Source: Buchnera aphidicola (Artemisaphis artemisicola) (lineage in GTDB: Bacteria; Pseudomonadota; Gammaproteobacteria; Enterobacterales; Enterobacteriaceae). From it: DNA of 64,000 nucleotides. The stretch is from positions 124,001 through 188,000 of the forward strand of contig NZ_CP034900.1 in NCBI RefSeq assembly GCF_005082365.1. The letters are read 5' to 3'. Numbering within the stretch: the first letter of the stretch is position 1; each line of letters begins with the position of its first letter. Shown one piece after another: positions 29,777 to 38,775 of this stretch. The notes below the pieces were generated by a model. The model was not told where the DNA came from. It did not search any database and saw only the letters and a list, made by a program, of their open reading frames with translations. The position numbers were made by a program, and so were the translations under genes.

Positions 29777-32598
29777 TATATGAATATACGTTTTTCACCA
29801 TTTCCTATTGTGTTTAAAATACAACGATTACAAATATTATCATCGTGTACATGATTGTTATCAGGAATGAAATAATGCCAACATCTAAGACATTTCTTAC
29901 CTTCAATTTTGTTTAAAGAAACTTTTAAATTAGGAATTTTTTTGCTTTTTTTCGTATTTTTAGGAGCTATATCATATATTTTTATTTTAACATCAGATGT
30001 TAAAAATATGAATTTTATTTCTTTTTCTAAAATCTTTAATTTTTTAAATAATGAAAGAGAAACATATAGAGTTATACAACATTCTAGTGAATTAGTAATA
30101 TTTTTTTTTGTGATTTCTTCTTCTATAAATTTATTAATTTCATTTTTGATTTTAATTATTTCATTCCAAAATTGATTATTCAGCAAATCATCTTGATTTA
30201 AGTTAAATAATTTATCAAACCACTCTTCCATAAATACATATTGATATTTATTATTTGGTAAATATTTCCATATTTCATGAGCAGTAAAAGATAATATTGG
30301 TGCTATCCATCGTACAAGTGCATTAATAATATAGTACATTGCTGTTTGACAACTACGTCTTTCTTTACTATTTTTCTTTAAAGTATATTGTCTATCTTTT
30401 ATAATATCGAGATAGAAAGAGCCCATTTCTATAGAACAAAAATACATTATACGTTGTACTACTGCATGAAAATTATAATTCTTATAAGATTCTATAATTT
30501 CTTCTTGAACTATTTTTGTTTGTCCTATAGCCCATTTATCTAAAAAAATCATATTATTTTTAGATATAATATTTTCTTTTGGATTAAAATCGTTTATATT
30601 GGCTAATATAAAACGTGCTGTATTTCTAATTCTTCTATATATATCTGATGAATTTTTTAAGATTTCATTAGAGATACAAATATCACTAGAATAATTAGAA
30701 GATGCAACCCATAATCTTAAAACATCAGCTCCTAATGTATTTATTATATTGTTAGGACTAATAGTATTTCCTATAGATTTAGACATTTTTTGTCCTTGTG
30801 CATCTACTACAAATCCGTGAGTTAATACTTTAGAATATGGTGCTTTTTTAGTTATTAATGTTGATATAATAAGTGAAGACATAAACCAACCTCTATGTTG
30901 ATCGGATCCTTCTAAATACATATCTGCACTATTTTTAGTATATTTTTTATTTTTATATTCTATTGATGTATGTGTATTGCCTGATTCAAACCATACATCT
31001 AATATATCTAAAGATTTATTATATAGTGCATATTCTTGATCTAATATTTCTTTTAAATCTATATTCCACCATGCTTGTATTCCTTCTATTTCTACTTTTT
31101 TTGCTATTTTTTCCATTAAAAAAAATGTTTTAGGATGTATATTACCTGTTTTTTTGTTTATAAAAATTGACATTGGAACACCCCATTGTCTTTGTCTTGA
31201 GATGCACCAATCAGGTCTTTTTTTAATCATTTCTTTAATTCTTAATTCTCCCCATTCAGGGATCCAAGATACTTTTTTTATTTCTTTTAATAATTTATCA
31301 CGTAATTGTTCTCGATCTATATTAATGAACCATTGTGGAGTTGCTCTAAATATAATTGGACTTTTGTGTCTCCAACAATGTGGATAACTATGTAGCAAAG
31401 AATCATGATGAAACAATACATTATTTTTAATTAATAATTTTATAATAATTGAGTTAGATTTTAAAACGTTTAATCCATTTAATTGTGGATGTACATAATT
31501 TTCATAATTTCCTTGAGAATTTACTAAATTATTAATTTTAATATTATATTGTTTACAAACAATATAATCATCTAAACCATGATCTGGTGCGGTATGAACA
31601 GCTCCAGTACCTGATTCTAAAGTTACATGTTTTCCTAATATTACAGGTAAATTAACATTTTTTAAAAATGGATGTAAAAATTTTGTATATTCTAAATATT
31701 TACCTTTGATATAATTTATTGATGTCCATTTTTTAATTTTTAGTATATATAATATATTTTTGACTAATTTTTCTGCTATAATTAAATTATATTTTGGAGT
31801 TTCTATTAATTCATATTTAAATTCTGGATGTATTGAAATAGCTTGACTAGATGGAAGAGTCCAAGGTGTAGTAGTCCAAATAGGAAGATAAACTTCTTTT
31901 TTATTTAATATTTTATAATTAAATAATTTTTCTATAAGATTTACATCTAGACATTTAAAACCTACAATAATTGAATCTGAAGTTTTAGAAGAATATTCAA
32001 TTTCTGCTTCAGACAATGATGAAGAACATTTAAGACACCAGTATACAGGCTTAAAATCTTTATATAAGTATTTTTTTTTAATAATTTTTGATAATGTTCT
32101 AATAATATTTGCTTCATTTTTAAAATTCATCGTTAGATGAGAATTTTTCCAATCACCTATGACTCCTAATCTAATAAAATCTTTTTTTTGTTTTTCAACT
32201 TGTTCTTTTGCATATTGTCTACATTTTGTTTGAAATTCTATAGTAGATATTTTTTTATCATTAATTTTTAGTTTTTCTTCAATTTTTTGTTCAATTGGCA
32301 ATCCATGGCAGTCCCAAGATGGAATATAAGGTGCATCGAAACCTGATAAGTTTTTAGATTTTATAATGATATCTTTTAAAATTTTATTTACTGCATGTCC
32401 GATATGAATATTTCCATTAGCGTATGGCGGACCATCATGCAGAAAAAATATTTTTTTTTCTGATTTTGTTTTTCTAATTAATTTATATAAATTATTTTCG
32501 TACCAATCTTTTAATATTAGAGGTTCTTTTTTTGATAAATTTCCTTTCATGGAAAATTTTGTTTTAGGTAAATTTAAACTTTTTTTATAATCATTCAT
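29776..32598 (-). CDS. ileS: Isoleucyl-tRNA synthetase
   Basis: Class I synthetase, 940 residues (E. coli 938). HIGH motif within PPYANGNIHIGHAVNKILK (about 58-75) and KMSKS within GQKMSKSIGNT are present. The CP1 editing domain appears functional: the Thr-rich TTTPWTLP and GTGAVHTAPDHGLDDY motifs, including the key His and Asp, are intact, in contrast to ThrRS and PheRS in this window. The C-terminal zinc finger has both CxxC pairs (CLRCWHY and CNRCI). It is 17 bp downstream of ribF and overlaps lspA by one base. Confidence 0.98.
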   Translation of the reverse strand: MNDYKKSLNLPKTKFSMKGNLSKKEPLILKDWYENNLYKLIRKTKSEKKIFFLHDGPPYANGNIHIGHAVNKILKDIIIKSKNLSGFDAPYIPSWDCHGLPIEQKIEEKLKINDKKISTIEFQTKCRQYAKEQVEKQKKDFIRLGVIGDWKNSHLTMNFKNEANIIRTLSKIIKKKYLYKDFKPVYWCLKCSSSLSEAEIEYSSKTSDSIIVGFKCLDVNLIEKLFNYKILNKKEVYLPIWTTTPWTLPSSQAISIHPEFKYELIETPKYNLIIAEKLVKNILYILKIKKWTSINYIKGKYLEYTKFLHPFLKNVNLPVILGKHVTLESGTGAVHTAPDHGLDDYIVCKQYNIKINNLVNSQGNYENYVHPQLNGLNVLKSNSIIIKLLIKNNVLFHHDSLLHSYPHCWRHKSPIIFRATPQWFINIDREQLRDKLLKEIKKVSWIPEWGELRIKEMIKKRPDWCISRQRQWGVPMSIFINKKTGNIHPKTFFLMEKIAKKVEIEGIQAWWNIDLKEILDQEYALYNKSLDILDVWFESGNTHTSIEYKNKKYTKNSADMYLEGSDQHRGWFMSSLIISTLITKKAPYSKVLTHGFVVDAQGQKMSKSIGNTISPNNIINTLGADVLRLWVASSNYSSDICISNEILKNSSDIYRRIRNTARFILANINDFNPKENIISKNNMIFLDKWAIGQTKIVQEEIIESYKNYNFHAVVQRIMYFCSIEMGSFYLDIIKDRQYTLKKNSKERRSCQTAMYYIINALVRWIAPILSFTAHEIWKYLPNNKYQYVFMEEWFDKLFNLNQDDLLNNQFWNEIIKIKNEINKFIEEEITKKNITNSLECCITLYVSLSLFKKLKILEKEIKFIFLTSDVKIKIYDIAPKNTKKSKKIPNLKVSLNKIEGKKCLRCWHYFIPDNNHVHDDNICNRCILNTIGNGEKRIFI

Positions 32599-32615
32599 TA
32601 TTTTCTCTTTATCTA

Positions 32616-33563
32616 CTAATATCTATTATTATTAAAATATTTTTTAACTATCTCAACATCTTTAAAAATTTGATTTTGCAGTTCTTCTTTTGAATTAAAT
32701 GTTTTTTCATTGCGTATTTTTTTGTATATAAAAACTTCTATATCTTTTCTATATAAATTGATATTTATATTAAATAAATGAACTTCAAGATATATATTTT
32801 CGTTTGATTTTAAAAAACTAGGTTTGATACCAATATTTGATATTCCTATATATTTTTTATTTGAATTTAAGAAAAAAGATATCTTTACTGCATATACTCC
32901 TTTATTTAATAAGAAATTTTTATTTAACAATATATTAGCTGTAGGATAACCTATTGTTCTTCCTATTGCATTTCCATGAATTACTTTACCATAAATACTA
33001 AATAAACGACCAAGAAAAAGAGAAGCAAGTTTTATATTATTTTCAGAAAGAGCTTTTCTTATATTAGTACTACTAACTTTTATATTGTTCTTATATAAAG
33101 GTTTAATTTTTATAATCTTAAATTGATATTTTTCTCCTAATTTTTTTAAGATAGCAATATTGCCGTTTCTTTGAAAACCAAATTTAAAGTCATTTCCTAC
33201 TACTATAAACTTCATATGCAGTTTATTTATTAATATATTTATGATAAAATCTTCTGGACTCAAAGATGAAAAGTATTTATTAAATTTAATGCATAAAATT
33301 TTATCAAAATTATATGATATAATTCTTTTTATTTTTTCACGAAATTGTGTAATACGAACTGGAGCATCATGTTTTTTTAAAAATTCTAAAGGTTGAGGTT
33401 CAAATAAAATAATTATAGTTTTTAAATCATATTTTTGTCCTATCTTTTTTGTATTAAAAAATAATTTTTGGTGACCTAAATGTATTCCATCAAAATTTCC
33501 TATAGTCACTACTGAATTAGAATTTATTTCTTTAAGATTATGAATTCCTCTTATAAGTTTCAT
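32616..33563 (-). CDS. ribF: Bifunctional riboflavin kinase / FAD synthetase
   Basis: Phosphorylates riboflavin to FMN and adenylylates FMN to FAD. 315 residues (E. coli 313). The N-terminal nucleotidyltransferase has GNFDGIHLGHQKL (about 22-34) and SSTNIRKAL; the C-terminal kinase has GRTIGYPTANI and the LEVHLFNIN region. FMN and FAD are needed by NuoF (FMN) and other flavoenzymes. It heads the minus-strand ribF-ileS-lspA series and is divergent from rpsT. Confidence 0.96.
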   Translation of the reverse strand: MKLIRGIHNLKEINSNSVVTIGNFDGIHLGHQKLFFNTKKIGQKYDLKTIIILFEPQPLEFLKKHDAPVRITQFREKIKRIISYNFDKILCIKFNKYFSSLSPEDFIINILINKLHMKFIVVGNDFKFGFQRNGNIAILKKLGEKYQFKIIKIKPLYKNNIKVSSTNIRKALSENNIKLASLFLGRLFSIYGKVIHGNAIGRTIGYPTANILLNKNFLLNKGVYAVKISFFLNSNKKYIGISNIGIKPSFLKSNENIYLEVHLFNININLYRKDIEVFIYKKIRNEKTFNSKEELQNQIFKDVEIVKKYFNNNRY

Positions 33564-33766
33564 GATTAATTTAACCTTATTTAATGAAATAAATTACATT
33601 TAAAATTTTATATTATATTTTTGCATTAATTTTTAAGAAAATTATTGATTGTTCAAATAGTAGTATTGTTCACTAAGTATAGTAATATATAAGAATATAT
33701 TTTAATAATATTATTAGTATTATTTTTTAAATAAATATTTAATTTTTAAAAATTCAGGGGTAGACA

Positions 33767-34036
33767 TTGGCTAATATTAAAGCTTCTAAAAAAGATGCTA
33801 TTGCATCTGAAAAACGTCGAAAAAAGAATTCTAGTCGTCGCTCAATGATTCGAACGTTTATAAAAAGGGTACGAATAGCTATTATATCTGGTGATAAAAA
33901 AATAGCACAAGAAGCATTTAAAAAAATGCAACCAATTGTTGATAGCCATGTAAGTAAAGGTTTAATACATAAAAATAAAGCTGCACGTTATAAATCTAAT
34001 TTATCTTTAAAAATTAATAAAATATCTAGCAATTAG
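33767..34036 (+). CDS. rpsT: Ribosomal protein S20 (bS20), TTG start
   Basis: Basic three-helix protein binding 16S rRNA, 89 residues (E. coli 87). The sequence [26 protein letters not shown]...[14 protein letters not shown] is unambiguous. The start is TTG at 33767, six bases after AGGGG (33756-33760); E. coli rpsT also starts with UUG, which in that organism is part of its translational autocontrol. No ATG or GTG is available in frame nearby. It is monocistronic, divergent from ribF and convergent with dnaJ. Confidence 0.96.
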   Translation: MANIKASKKDAIASEKRRKKNSSRRSMIRTFIKRVRIAIISGDKKIAQEAFKKMQPIVDSHVSKGLIHKNKAARYKSNLSLKINKISSN

Positions 34037-34049
34037 TTTTTTTTTGAAT

Positions 34050-34086
34050 AGTATTGCCTCTAAATTTTATTCAGAAGCAATACTTT
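34050..34086. terminator. Bidirectional terminator rpsT/dnaJ
   Basis: Stem AGTATTGC (34050-34057) / GCAATACT (34077-34084), extended past one mismatch by TCT/AGA, with TTT at the plus-strand exit. It lies between the convergent rpsT and dnaJ stops. Confidence 0.65.
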
Positions 34087-34094
34087 ACATAGTA

Positions 34095-35231
34095 TTATCC
34101 TGTCAAATCATCAAAGAATCTTTTTACTCCATCAAAAAATCGTTTTGAACGAGGACTATTTTTTTCACCTTTAAACCCATTGAAACTATTTCCTAATTCA
34201 TGAAGAAGATTTTTTTGTTGTTCATTAAGATTAACCGGTGTTTCTACTACTACTCGGCATAATAAATCTCCTTGATATCTGTTTTGAACTGATTTTACTC
34301 CTCTACCGCGAATACGAAATAGTTTTCCTGATTGCGTTTCATAAGGTATTTTTAATTTTACTCTACCATCTAGAGTAGGTACTTCTATTTCTCCTCCTAA
34401 TGCAGCCATGGTAAAATTTATTGGTACTTCACAATATAAATTATTTTCTTCACGTTCAAAAATAGGATGTTTTTTAACGGTAATTTGAACATAAAGATCA
34501 CCAGATTGAGCTCCATTTAAACCAGGTTCTCCTTCATTATTCAATCGAATACGATCATTAGTATCAACACCTGGTGGAATTTTGATTGATAATGTTTTAT
34601 ATGTTTCAATTCTTCCTTGTCCACGACATAACTGACATGGATCTTTTATTACTGTACCTCTACCATTGCATGTAGGACAAGATTGTTGTACAGTAAAAAA
34701 TCCTTTTCTCATATGTATTTGACCTTTACCATGACATGTAGAACATGATCTAGGTTTAGTTCCTGTCTTTGTACCACTTCCATAGCATTTTTTACATTTT
34801 TGAAGAGTTGGAACTCTAATTTCTTTTGTTACTCCTTTTACTGCTTCTTCTAATAATATTTCTATATTGTAACATAAATCAGCGCCTTTTTTGGCTCGTT
34901 GTGTTCTATTGCCACCAAAAATATCACCAAAAACATCTCCAAAAATATCACCAAAATCTGCAGAACTTGTAAAAGTGCTATATGTATTATTACTAGAATG
35001 ACCATTTTCAAAAGCTGCATGACCATATTGGTCATATGCATTTCTTTTGTCTTCATTAATTAAAATTTCATAAGCTTCTTTTATCTCTTTAAATTTTCCT
35101 TCTGCAGTTTTATCTCCTTGATTTCTATCTGGGTGATATTTCATTGCTAATTTTTTATATGCTTTTTTAATTTCTCTTTCTTCTGCTGATTTTGGAATTC
35201 CCAAAATATGATAGTAATCTTTTTTAGCCAT
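34095..35231 (-). CDS. dnaJ: Chaperone DnaJ (Hsp40)
   Basis: Co-chaperone that delivers substrates to DnaK and stimulates its ATPase. 378 residues (E. coli 376). J-domain with the HPD tripeptide ([10 protein letters not shown]), Gly/Phe-rich linker (about 75-110), four zinc-binding CxxCxGxG repeats ([32 protein letters not shown]) and the C-terminal substrate domains. It is second gene of the dnaK operon, with a G+C-rich hairpin in the 111-bp gap. Confidence 0.98.
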   Translation of the reverse strand: MAKKDYYHILGIPKSAEEREIKKAYKKLAMKYHPDRNQGDKTAEGKFKEIKEAYEILINEDKRNAYDQYGHAAFENGHSSNNTYSTFTSSADFGDIFGDVFGDIFGGNRTQRAKKGADLCYNIEILLEEAVKGVTKEIRVPTLQKCKKCYGSGTKTGTKPRSCSTCHGKGQIHMRKGFFTVQQSCPTCNGRGTVIKDPCQLCRGQGRIETYKTLSIKIPPGVDTNDRIRLNNEGEPGLNGAQSGDLYVQITVKKHPIFEREENNLYCEVPINFTMAALGGEIEVPTLDGRVKLKIPYETQSGKLFRIRGRGVKSVQNRYQGDLLCRVVVETPVNLNEQQKNLLHELGNSFNGFKGEKNSPRSKRFFDGVKRFFDDLTG

Positions 35232-35263
35232 TTTTATTCTTCTTCCAGATTGTAAAATAATTA

Positions 35264-35293
35264 CACGGGCGTAGAAATTTATCTAGGCCCGTG
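35264..35293 (-). promoter_or_regulatory. Hairpin between dnaK and dnaJ
   Basis: Stem CACGGGC (35264-35270) / GCCCGTG (35287-35293), continued after a G/G mismatch by TAGA/TCTA. It is strikingly G+C rich for this genome. No T run follows on the minus strand, so it is more likely a transcript-stabilising or processing element, or a partial attenuator lowering dnaJ relative to dnaK, than a full terminator. Confidence 0.6.
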
Positions 35294-35342
35294 CTGATTT
35301 AAAATCCTTTATAATTATTTTCCATAATTTGACTAAAATTTA

Positions 35343-37256
35343 TTATTTTTTAGGATCTTTAATTTCTTCAAATTCTGCGTCTACAACATTTTCATCTTTT
35401 TTATCAGATGATTTATTATTATCTTTTGTATTATTTTCTGATTTTTTTTGAATAATTTCTGTTAGCTTAGATGATGTTTTTAAAAGAATTTGTATATTAT
35501 TTTCAATTTCGGATTTATTTTCTCCTTTTAATGCTTCTTCTAATTTATCTAAAGCTGATTGAATTTCTTGTTTAGTTTGTTCATCAATTAAACTTTTATT
35601 TTCATTTAATTGTTTTTTAATGCCATGAATTAATTGATCCCCTTGATTTCTAGTTTGAATTAATTCTTCAAATTTTTTATCAGCTTCAGAATTTGCTTCT
35701 GCATCACTAACCATTTTTTTAATTTCTTCCTCATTGAGTCCAGAAGAAGCTTTGATAGTAATTTTTTGTTCTTTTCCTGTTTTCTTATCTTTTGCTGATA
35801 CATGTAGTATACCATCAGAATCAATATCGAATGTTACTTCAATTTGAGCAGTTCCTCTAGGAGCTGGCTCAATTCCATCTAAATTAAACTGACCTAAAGA
35901 TTTATTATCTAATGATCTTTTACGTTCACCTTGTAATACATGTATAGTTACTGCCGATTGATTGTCTTCTGCTGTTGAAAATACTTGACTATGTTTAGTT
36001 GGAATAGTAGTATTTTTAGTTATGAGCGGAGTCATTATTCCACCCATAGTTTCAATTCCTAATGATAAAGGAGTTACATCAAGCAATAAAACATCTTTAA
36101 CATCTCCAGATAGCACGCCTCCTTGTACTGCAGCACCGACAGCTACAGCTTCATCTGGATTTACATCTTTTCTAGGTTCTTTACCAAAAAATTCTGCAAC
36201 TTTGGTTTGAACCATAGGCATTCTTGTTTGACCGCCTACTAATATAACATCGTTAATATCTTTTATTGATAATCCAGCGTCTTTTAATGCAACTTTTAGT
36301 GGTTCAATGGAACGTGTTACTAAATCTTCTACTAAAGATTCTAATTTAGCTCTAGTAACCTTAATATTTAAATGTTTAGGACCATTAGAATCAGCTGTTA
36401 TATATGGTAAATTTACGTCTGTTTGCTGTGCAGATGATAGTTCTATTTTTGCTTTTTCTGCTGCTTCTTTTAATCTTTGCATAGATAATGGATCATTTCT
36501 TAAATCAATTCCTTGTTCTTTTTTAAATTCTTGGACTAGATAGTTAATTAATCTACTATCAAAATCTTCTCCTCCAAGGTGTGTATCTCCATTTGTTGCT
36601 AGTACTTCAAATGTTTTTTCTTTATCAACATCATCAATTTCAATTATAGAAATATCAAAAGTTCCACCGCCTAAATCGTAAACAGCTATTGTTCTATTTC
36701 CTTGTCCTTTATCTAGACCATAGGCAAGTGCTGCAGCTGTTGGTTCATTAATAATTCTTTTTACTTCTAATCCAGCAATTCTTCCTGCATCTTTTGTAGC
36801 TTGACGTTGGGCATCATTAAAATATGCAGGAACTGTTATAACAGCTTCTTTTATTGATTCTCCTAAATAGTCTTCAGCAGTTTTTTTCATTTTTTTTAAT
36901 ACTTCTGCAGAAATCTGAGGAGGTGCAATTTTTTGTTTTTTTATATTAATCCAAGCATCACCATTATCAGAATTTATAATTTGATAAGGCATTATTTTTA
37001 TATCACGTTGCACTTCATCATCTTGAAATTTTCTACCAATTAAACGTTTTATTGCAAATAACGTGTTTTTTGGATTAGTAATAGCTTGACGTTTAGCTGG
37101 TTGTCCTACTAAAACTTCTCCTTCTTGAGTATATGCAATTATTGAAGGAGTAGTACGGTCGCCTTCTGAATTTTCTAGAACACGAGGTTTGTTGCCATCC
37201 ATAATAGCAACACAAGAGTTGGTTGTTCCCAAGTCAATACCAATAATTTTACCCAT
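35343..37256 (-). CDS. dnaK: Chaperone DnaK (Hsp70)
   Basis: ATP-dependent Hsp70, 637 residues (E. coli 638). N-terminal ATPase with [13 protein letters not shown] (about 5-17), the [14 protein letters not shown] phosphate loop and [11 protein letters not shown]; the linker [15 protein letters not shown] (about 388-402); substrate-binding domain; helical lid; and the C-terminal tail [11 protein letters not shown] that contacts partners. An AGGAG ribosome binding site lies just upstream. It is transcribed from a well-preserved sigma-32 promoter about 120 bp upstream, preceded in the leader by a stem-loop. Base composition is less A+T biased than its neighbours, as expected for a highly expressed conserved gene. 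Confidence 0.98.
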   Translation of the reverse strand: MGKIIGIDLGTTNSCVAIMDGNKPRVLENSEGDRTTPSIIAYTQEGEVLVGQPAKRQAITNPKNTLFAIKRLIGRKFQDDEVQRDIKIMPYQIINSDNGDAWINIKKQKIAPPQISAEVLKKMKKTAEDYLGESIKEAVITVPAYFNDAQRQATKDAGRIAGLEVKRIINEPTAAALAYGLDKGQGNRTIAVYDLGGGTFDISIIEIDDVDKEKTFEVLATNGDTHLGGEDFDSRLINYLVQEFKKEQGIDLRNDPLSMQRLKEAAEKAKIELSSAQQTDVNLPYITADSNGPKHLNIKVTRAKLESLVEDLVTRSIEPLKVALKDAGLSIKDINDVILVGGQTRMPMVQTKVAEFFGKEPRKDVNPDEAVAVGAAVQGGVLSGDVKDVLLLDVTPLSLGIETMGGIMTPLITKNTTIPTKHSQVFSTAEDNQSAVTIHVLQGERKRSLDNKSLGQFNLDGIEPAPRGTAQIEVTFDIDSDGILHVSAKDKKTGKEQKITIKASSGLNEEEIKKMVSDAEANSEADKKFEELIQTRNQGDQLIHGIKKQLNENKSLIDEQTKQEIQSALDKLEEALKGENKSEIENNIQILLKTSSKLTEIIQKKSENNTKDNNKSSDKKDENVVDAEFEEIKDPKK

Positions 37257-37280
37257 TGAACATTCTCCTATTTTATATCT

Positions 37281-37308
37281 TCATAAATTGGGTTTGCAAC
37301 CTTTATGA
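37281..37308 (-). promoter_or_regulatory. Stem-loop in the dnaK 5' leader
   Basis: Arms TCATAAA (37281-37287) / TTTATGA (37302-37308), with an inner GGTT (37291-37294) / AACC (37298-37301) stem and a 3-nt bulge. It lies about 12 nt upstream of the dnaK Shine-Dalgarno. Its position suggests a role in translation or mRNA stability; a thermosensor role is speculative. Confidence 0.4.
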
Positions 37309-37373
37309 GGCCTTTTGTTGGAGTTTAACTAGCTACATAGGATTGTAATTGTACTTTATTTGATAATGATTAT

Positions 37374-37404
37374 TAAATGGGGTCTCTTTTTCTCTCATCA
37401 AGGG
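37374..37404 (-). promoter_or_regulatory. Sigma-32 heat-shock promoter of dnaK
   Basis: On the minus strand: -35 CCCTTGATG (37404-37396), 13-bp spacer, -10 CCCCATTTA (37382-37374). This matches the RpoH consensus (CTTGAAA / CCCCATnT) and is nearly identical to the words of the E. coli dnaK P1 promoter. The runs of C stand out in this A+T-rich region. Confidence 0.9.
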
Positions 37405-37452
37405 TTTAGTACAAAAAAAATAAAGATTTAATGAAGTATTAATGCATTATGA

Positions 37453-37480
37453 TTGATTTTTAGAACTTAAAAAATATGAT
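37453..37480 (+). promoter_or_regulatory. Candidate nuo operon promoter
   Basis: TTGATT (37453-37458), 16-bp spacer, TATGAT (37475-37480), about 90 bp upstream of nuoA. Further TATAAT-like words downstream make the assignment uncertain. Confidence 0.35.
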
Positions 37481-37569
37481 TATATTATAATGTATAATGT
37501 TATATTTATTTTTTATAATTTACTATTATTATAATAAGATAATAATTTTTATTATTTGTAGGAAAATTT

Positions 37570-37947
37570 ATGTTAAGCAATACAAAATTGTTCACTGAAT
37601 ATTTATCTTTTTTTGTTTTTGTTATGTTTTCTTTAGGATTTTGTTTATTCATGTTATTTTTAAGTTGGGTTTTGGGAGGTAAATCTTTTTCTAGGTATAA
37701 AGATACTCCTTTTGAATCTGGTATCGTACCAGTTGATAATATTTCTCTTAATTTTTCTGTTAAATTTTACTTAATAGCTATGTTTTTTGTTATTTTTGAT
37801 GTTGAAGCACTTTATTTATATGTTTGGTCTATTAGTATTTATGAATTAGGATGGATTGGATTTAGTGAAGCCTTTCTTTTTGGAACTTCTCTTTTATTAG
37901 GATTATTTTACTTAATTCGTATTAAAGCGTTAAATTGGGCATCTTAA
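37570..37947 (+). CDS. nuoA: NADH dehydrogenase I chain A
   Basis: Small membrane subunit of Complex I near the quinone site. 125 residues (E. coli 147; the missing part is the polar C-terminal tail plus a few N-terminal residues). Three transmembrane helices, about 13-38, 66-87 and 94-116. Signatures: DTPFESGI, and FYLIAMFFVIFDVEALYLY, which carries the conserved acidic residues. It is the first gene of the 13-gene nuo operon, whose order is the same as in E. coli; GGAAAA precedes the ATG. Confidence 0.96.
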   Translation: MLSNTKLFTEYLSFFVFVMFSLGFCLFMLFLSWVLGGKSFSRYKDTPFESGIVPVDNISLNFSVKFYLIAMFFVIFDVEALYLYVWSISIYELGWIGFSEAFLFGTSLLLGLFYLIRIKALNWAS

Positions 37948-38011
37948 ATATTATAAAAAGCTTTTAAAAACTATTTTAGTAAATTTTAATTTATTATAAT
38001 GAGATATCTAT

Positions 38012-38686
38012 ATGAAATATACTTTAACTAGAGTGGATGCTCAAAAAAACAATAAAAAATATCCGAAACGTACAATTAAATCTGTTGCAGATCCTATTGA
38101 AGAATATATAAAAAAAAATCTTTTTATGGGAAAAGTTTCTCAATTACTACATAAATTAGTTAATTGGGGACGAAAGAATTCTCTTTGGCCATATAATTTT
38201 GGATTGTCTTGTTGTTATGTAGAAATGGTTTCTTCTTTTACTTCTGTTCATGATGTTGCACGTTTTGGATCAGAAGTTTTACGTGCTTCTCCTAGACAAG
38301 CAGATGTTATGATTATTGCAGGTACACCATTTATAAAAATGGCTCCTGTTATTCAAAGATTATATGATCAAATGCTAGATCCAAAATGGGTTATTTCTAT
38401 GGGAGCGTGTGCTAATTCTGGTGGAATGTATGACGTTTATTCTGTAGTTCAAGGAGTTGATAAATTTTTACCAGTTGATATTTATATTCCTGGTTGTCCG
38501 CCTCGTCCTGAAGCTTACATGCAGGCTTTAATGTTATTACAAAAATTAATTAATGAAGAAAGACGACCTTTATCTTGGGTTGTTGGAGAACAAGGAGTTT
38601 ATCAAAAAAAAATGTTATCAGAAAAAATTAAAAAAAGAGATAAAATAATTAAAATTATTAATCTTCCAACAACAGAAACTATTTAA
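38012..38686 (+). CDS. nuoB: NADH dehydrogenase I chain B
   Basis: Peripheral-arm subunit that ligates cluster N2, the last Fe-S centre before quinone. 224 residues (E. coli 220). Ligand cysteines are present: adjacent Cys-Cys in LSCCYVEM, one in [12 protein letters not shown], one in [11 protein letters not shown]. Compared with E. coli, the segment before NWGRKN has a short insertion (SQLLHKL). 89 bp containing a small TATCTA/TAGATA hairpin (38723-38737) precede nuoCD. Confidence 0.97.
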   Translation: MKYTLTRVDAQKNNKKYPKRTIKSVADPIEEYIKKNLFMGKVSQLLHKLVNWGRKNSLWPYNFGLSCCYVEMVSSFTSVHDVARFGSEVLRASPRQADVMIIAGTPFIKMAPVIQRLYDQMLDPKWVISMGACANSGGMYDVYSVVQGVDKFLPVDIYIPGCPPRPEAYMQALMLLQKLINEERRPLSWVVGEQGVYQKKMLSEKIKKRDKIIKIINLPTTETI

Positions 38687-38775
38687 TTAAATTTTAAATA
38701 CAAATTTCTTTTAAATTACTGATATCTATTTTAGATAAAAATAATTTTTTTAAAACTAAATATAAAAAAAAATTT

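Larger units (their letters stand above)
37257..37569. other. 313-bp divergent regulatory region dnaK-nuoA
   Basis: Contains no gene. From the dnaK side it holds the ribosome binding site, a leader stem-loop (37281-37308) and the sigma-32 promoter (37374-37404). The nuoA-side half (about 37430-37569) is very A+T rich, with several TATAAT-like words and one reasonable -35/-10 pair, entered separately. Confidence 0.7.
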
